Assembly (NCBI GenBank): GCA_029335875.2
Contig: JARJMZ020000015.1
Coordinates: 45,419 to 109,418 of the forward strand
DNA length: 64,000 nt
Direction: 5' to 3'
DNA from: Thermoprotei archaeon
GTDB lineage: Archaea > Thermoproteota > Thermoprotei_A > Sulfolobales > Acidilobaceae
Shown: positions 61,710-64,000 of the stretch, one piece after another
Position numbering within the stretch: the first letter of the stretch is position 1
Layout: every line of letters begins with the position of its first letter
Made by a program: the position numbers and the translations under genes
Notes under the pieces: model-generated
Told to the model about the DNA's origin: nothing
The model's database searches: none
The model's input: the letters and a program-made list of their open reading frames with translations, nothing else

Positions 61710-62954
61710 ATGTTCAGGGAGGAGCTCGTCGACAGTGCTTTAAAATACTCCATAGAAGTCCTCTCAAGACTAATAGCTATACCCACAGTGTCGCCTGCAG
61801 GGGAGCACTATGATGAGGCCTCGAAACTGCTAGCGAGGGAGCTTGAAAACCTTAAGTTCAACGTTGAGGTTATAAGAGTCCCCGAGGACTACCAGAAGAC
61901 CCACTGCCCCCAGGCTGGCTCAAACCCTAGATTCATAGTCTACGGGGTTTACGGTGAGGGGGTCAAGAGGCTCCACTTCAACGGCCACTATGACGTAGTA
62001 CCGGGGGGTACGGGCTGGACTGTCACTGAACCCTTCAAACCTCTCGTAAAAGATGGGAAACTCTATGGGAGGGGGGCTATAGACATGAAGGGGGGGATAG
62101 CGGCGGTCCTGGGAGCCTTCAAGCTTCTGAGAGACTCCGGAATATCCCCTAACTTAGCCCTCGAGGCCGCCTTTGTCCCGGACGAGGAGATTGGAGGTAA
62201 ATGCGGTACAGGATACCTGGTGGAGAGTGTTGCCGGAGCCCCCGACTATGTGATCATACCTGAGCCCAGCGGCCTCTCAAACCCGTGGCACGGCCATAGG
62301 GGTATTGTGTGGGTCACAGTTAAGGTTAAGGGTGTCAGCGCCCACGCTAGCACCCCATGGTTTGGCAAGAACGCCTTCCTCCTGGCAGCCCAGGTGGCCT
62401 TGGAGCTTCAGAGGATCGCGAGCTCAACATTCGCCTCGAGGAGGTCCAAGTATAAGATTGTCCCCGTTGAAGCCTCAATGCCAACAGCCATGATAGGCGG
62501 TGTTGCAGGCGTTGTCGGCGGGGGTAAGACAAACCAGGTCCCGGGGGAGTTCACGTTCACAGTTGACAGGAGGCTCATACCTGAGGAGAGTGTAAGCCAG
62601 GCCCTGGAGGAGCTTAAAACAATGATAGCCTGGTCTGCATACCAGGTGGGGGCGGACTATGAGATAACCGTAGACTACACTACGGAGCCTGCGATAAACG
62701 AGCCGGCGGAACTATACCAAGCGCTAAGAGAGGGTGCGAAAACAGCGGGGCTAAACATTGGAGAACCCATAGTATGCCCCGGAGGCCTAGACATGTGGTA
62801 TTACACAACTAAAGGGAGCAAAGCACTAGCATACGGGCCAGAATACAGGACAGCGCACGCCCCAGACGAGCACATAGAACTAGAAGAGCTAAGAAAACTA
62901 ATAATAACATACGCGGCCACAGCAATAGCCTTAGAGAAGACGAGGACACCATAA
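61710..62954 (+). CDS. M20 family peptidase / deacetylase
   Basis: A 414-residue dizinc amidohydrolase of the ArgE/DapE/CPG2 type. HFNGHYDVVPGG (His, Asp), YGRGAIDMKGG (bridging Asp), PDEEIGGKCG (catalytic and metal Glu), EPSG, and a C-terminal HAPDEHIELEELRKL (His). Possible substrates are N-acetylornithine, succinyl-diaminopimelate or peptides; no neighbouring biosynthetic genes decide. Start is ATG at 61710; the open frame extends further upstream. Confidence 0.92.
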   Translation: MFREELVDSALKYSIEVLSRLIAIPTVSPAGEHYDEASKLLARELENLKFNVEVIRVPEDYQKTHCPQAGSNPRFIVYGVYGEGVKRLHFNGHYDVVPGGTGWTVTEPFKPLVKDGKLYGRGAIDMKGGIAAVLGAFKLLRDSGISPNLALEAAFVPDEEIGGKCGTGYLVESVAGAPDYVIIPEPSGLSNPWHGHRGIVWVTVKVKGVSAHASTPWFGKNAFLLAAQVALELQRIASSTFASRRSKYKIVPVEASMPTAMIGGVAGVVGGGKTNQVPGEFTFTVDRRLIPEESVSQALEELKTMIAWSAYQVGADYEITVDYTTEPAINEPAELYQALREGAKTAGLNIGEPIVCPGGLDMWYYTTKGSKALAYGPEYRTAHAPDEHIELEELRKLIITYAATAIALEKTRTP

Positions 62955-62978
62955 GTAGCGTAAACACCATACACACAA

Positions 62979-62990
62979 TATTTTTATTAG
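62979..62990 (+). promoter_or_regulatory. TATA-like element for tRNA-Tyr
   Basis: ATATTTTTATTA, about 32-43 nt before the tRNA 5' end, typical spacing for an archaeal promoter. Confidence 0.45.
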
Positions 62991-63021
62991 GCTCCTCACA
63001 GGTAAAAACTATATTAGGAGA

Positions 63022-63128
63022 CCCGCCGTAGCTCAGCGGCAGAGCGCCCGGCTGTAGTGGGACGGGCACCACCCGGGGAACCTGCAGAAACCGGGTGGTC
63101 GAGGGTTCGAATCCCTCCGGCGGGACCA
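63022..63128 (+). tRNA. tRNA-Tyr (GTA) with a 32-nt intron and encoded CCA
   Basis: Acceptor CCCGCCG/CGGCGGG with C1-G72 as in archaeal tRNA-Tyr, discriminator A and encoded CCA (63126-63128). Anticodon GTA at 63054-63056; stem CCCGG/CCGGG. The intron at 63058-63089 lies after position 37. It fits a canonical BHB: helix CTGT/GCAG, bulges AGT and AAA cut after the second base. T-arm GAGGG-TTCGAAT-CCCTC. Confidence 0.95.
63058..63089 (+). other. tRNA-Tyr intron
   Basis: A 32-nt intron between G37 and A38, beginning TGGGACGGG and ending CTGCAGAA. It is recognised through the bulge-helix-bulge described for the tRNA. Confidence 0.85.
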
Positions 63129-63240
63129 CCCCCATCTTAGCGGTATTCTCCACTTATAGGGAGGTCTTAGGGTTTAATAAATGCCCCTACAGTGTCGTCT
63201 TGTTGTGGAAATTGTTTCGTCTCGGTCTACGTGTGAGCCC

Positions 63241-64000
63241 TCACTCTGTGACTTTCTCTTCTTCAAGGTGGAAGTCGAGAGCGTCTAGTTCAACGTTCCT
63301 CTTGTCCTTGTAGAAGTTGGGGTCTGATATTTCCTTGATGTACTCGTGTTGGATTATGAGTTTCATGATCTCGTTTGTCCCAGTCCAGATCATTCCCAGG
63401 CGGGCGTCGCGTAGGAACCTCTCAACGGGGTATACTGTTGTATACCCTATCCCCCCCAGTATTTGCATGGCGTTATTAACAGCTTCCCATGCGACTTCCG
63501 TCGAGTTTAGCTTAGCCATGGACGCGAGTTTCCGGACGTAGCCGTAGGGTACTCTCCCCCTCTCTAGCTCGTCGGCAGCCCTGCTCGCCACGTATACGAG
63601 AGCTGAGGCTTGCGCTATTGCCGTGGCGGTCTCAGCTATCTTAAAGCTAACACCTTGATGTTCTATCAGGGGTTTGCCGAAAGACTTTCTTCTGAGGGCG
63701 TAGCGGGCCGCTATTTCAATAGCTGCGCTAGCCAACCCTATGGATCCCGCTGCTGTTGTGAGACGCTCGGGTATCATCATCCTGTTGAAAACCTCGTACC
63801 CGCCGTTAAGCTCGCCTATCAAGTTCTCCTCCGGGACTATAGCATCTTTAAATACTAGACTAGCAGTCCCCCCTCCTCTAGCCCCCAAAAGCCCGTACAC
63901 AGTTTCAACTTTGAGGCCCGGCGTATCCCTATCTACAATGAAAGCGCTAACCCCACCCCTCCTCGGAGCTGAGGGATCCGTTATGGCGAAGGTCACGAAG
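63241..64000 (-). CDS. Acyl-CoA dehydrogenase, N-terminus cut by window edge
   Basis: The C-terminal about 250 residues of an acyl-CoA dehydrogenase (full length usually about 390). Seen are the middle strand domain (TFAITDPSAPRRGGVSAFIVDRDTPGLKV), the FAD-contacting RRKSFGKPLIEHQ, the QILGGIGYT motif with C-terminal GTNEI and the catalytic-base region around YPVERFLRDARLGMIWTGTNEIMK. Oxidises an acyl-CoA to the enoyl-CoA. Start lies beyond 64000. Extra C-terminal tail FYKDKRNVELDALDFHLEEEK. Confidence 0.93.
   Translation of the reverse strand, partial: FVTFAITDPSAPRRGGVSAFIVDRDTPGLKVETVYGLLGARGGGTASLVFKDAIVPEENLIGELNGGYEVFNRMMIPERLTTAAGSIGLASAAIEIAARYALRRKSFGKPLIEHQGVSFKIAETATAIAQASALVYVASRAADELERGRVPYGYVRKLASMAKLNSTEVAWEAVNNAMQILGGIGYTTVYPVERFLRDARLGMIWTGTNEIMKLIIQHEYIKEISDPNFYKDKRNVELDALDFHLEEEKVTE

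Overview
This window reads as a hyperthermophilic archaeon of the Thermoproteota (Crenarchaeota), most like a Desulfurococcales/Acidilobales-type lineage; the exact taxon is inference. The grounds are an archaeal translation apparatus (EF-2 with a diphthamide loop, aEF1B, uL6-eL32-eL19-uL18-uS5-uL30-uL15, eL34, eL14), SecY/SecE/Spt5, Twy1, a ThiD-ThiN fusion, PINA next to Hjc, a V/A-type ATPase subunit C, TATA-type promoters, frequent GTG/TTG starts, a tRNA-Tyr with a bulge-helix-bulge intron, and a cbf5 gene broken by a 40-nt protein-coding intron. Complex I subunits, succinyl-CoA ligase, an acyl-CoA dehydrogenase and a UbiE-type quinone methyltransferase suggest a respiring heterotroph.

Layout. 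0.2-4.0 kb: nuoA-B-C-D-H on the minus strand. 4.0-6.9 kb: EF-2 and a Brix-domain protein. 7.0-10.9 kb: an accessory patch with a tiny CRISPR-like array, scattered degenerate repeat copies, a 25-nt direct repeat with 65-nt period, and two paralogous genes of unknown function flanking an Nramp-like transporter. 10.9-14.2 kb: a drug/metabolite exporter, a tRNA-binding OB protein, two small unknown genes and a double-hotdog thioesterase. 14.2-17.8 kb: the second half of the spc ribosomal operon, ending at uL15 without secY. 17.8-25 kb: DJ-1/PfpI, ThiDN, Twy1, thioredoxin reductase, aEF1B with its zinc-ribbon neighbour, SucCD. 25-28.3 kb: unknown protein, winged-helix protein, Cdc48, small winged-helix protein. 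28.3-35.9 kb: candidate structured RNA, nucleotidyltransferase, ABC exporter, GlmS, endonuclease V, a proteasome beta subunit apparently without Thr1, and a large unknown protein.

36-43 kb: an intergenic stretch with a possible small gene, an acidic/lysine-tailed protein with its partner gene, a GT-C membrane glycosyltransferase, UbiE, two A-type ATPase subunits, a ZIP transporter and intron-bearing cbf5. 43-47.3 kb: an HhH-like protein with eight C-terminal cysteines, then an iron-uptake operon (small ORF, FeoA, FeoB, membrane protein, small Cys protein) behind palindromic operator candidates. 47.7-53.4 kb: tRNA-Leu, then secY-adkA-DUF106-[candidate RNA]-eL34-cmk-eL14 (the rest of the spc-type cluster), Mut7-C nuclease, SecE and Spt5. 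53.4-60 kb: ThiI, an amidohydrolase-like protein without its metal ligands, PINA, Hjc, and a slipin/NfeD-protease pair. 60-64 kb: SpeD-family decarboxylase, metallo-beta-lactamase protein, M20 peptidase, intron-bearing tRNA-Tyr and an acyl-CoA dehydrogenase cut by the window edge.

The most notable sequence-level observations are the cbf5 intron, which splits the codon for the catalytic aspartate; the mini-CRISPR/repeat patch around duplicated unknown genes; the extended feo operon; the metal-ligand-less amidohydrolase; and three structured or unexplained intergenic islands at about 28.35, 36.2 and 50.46 kb. All function assignments come from motif reading and memory of families; no database search was run.
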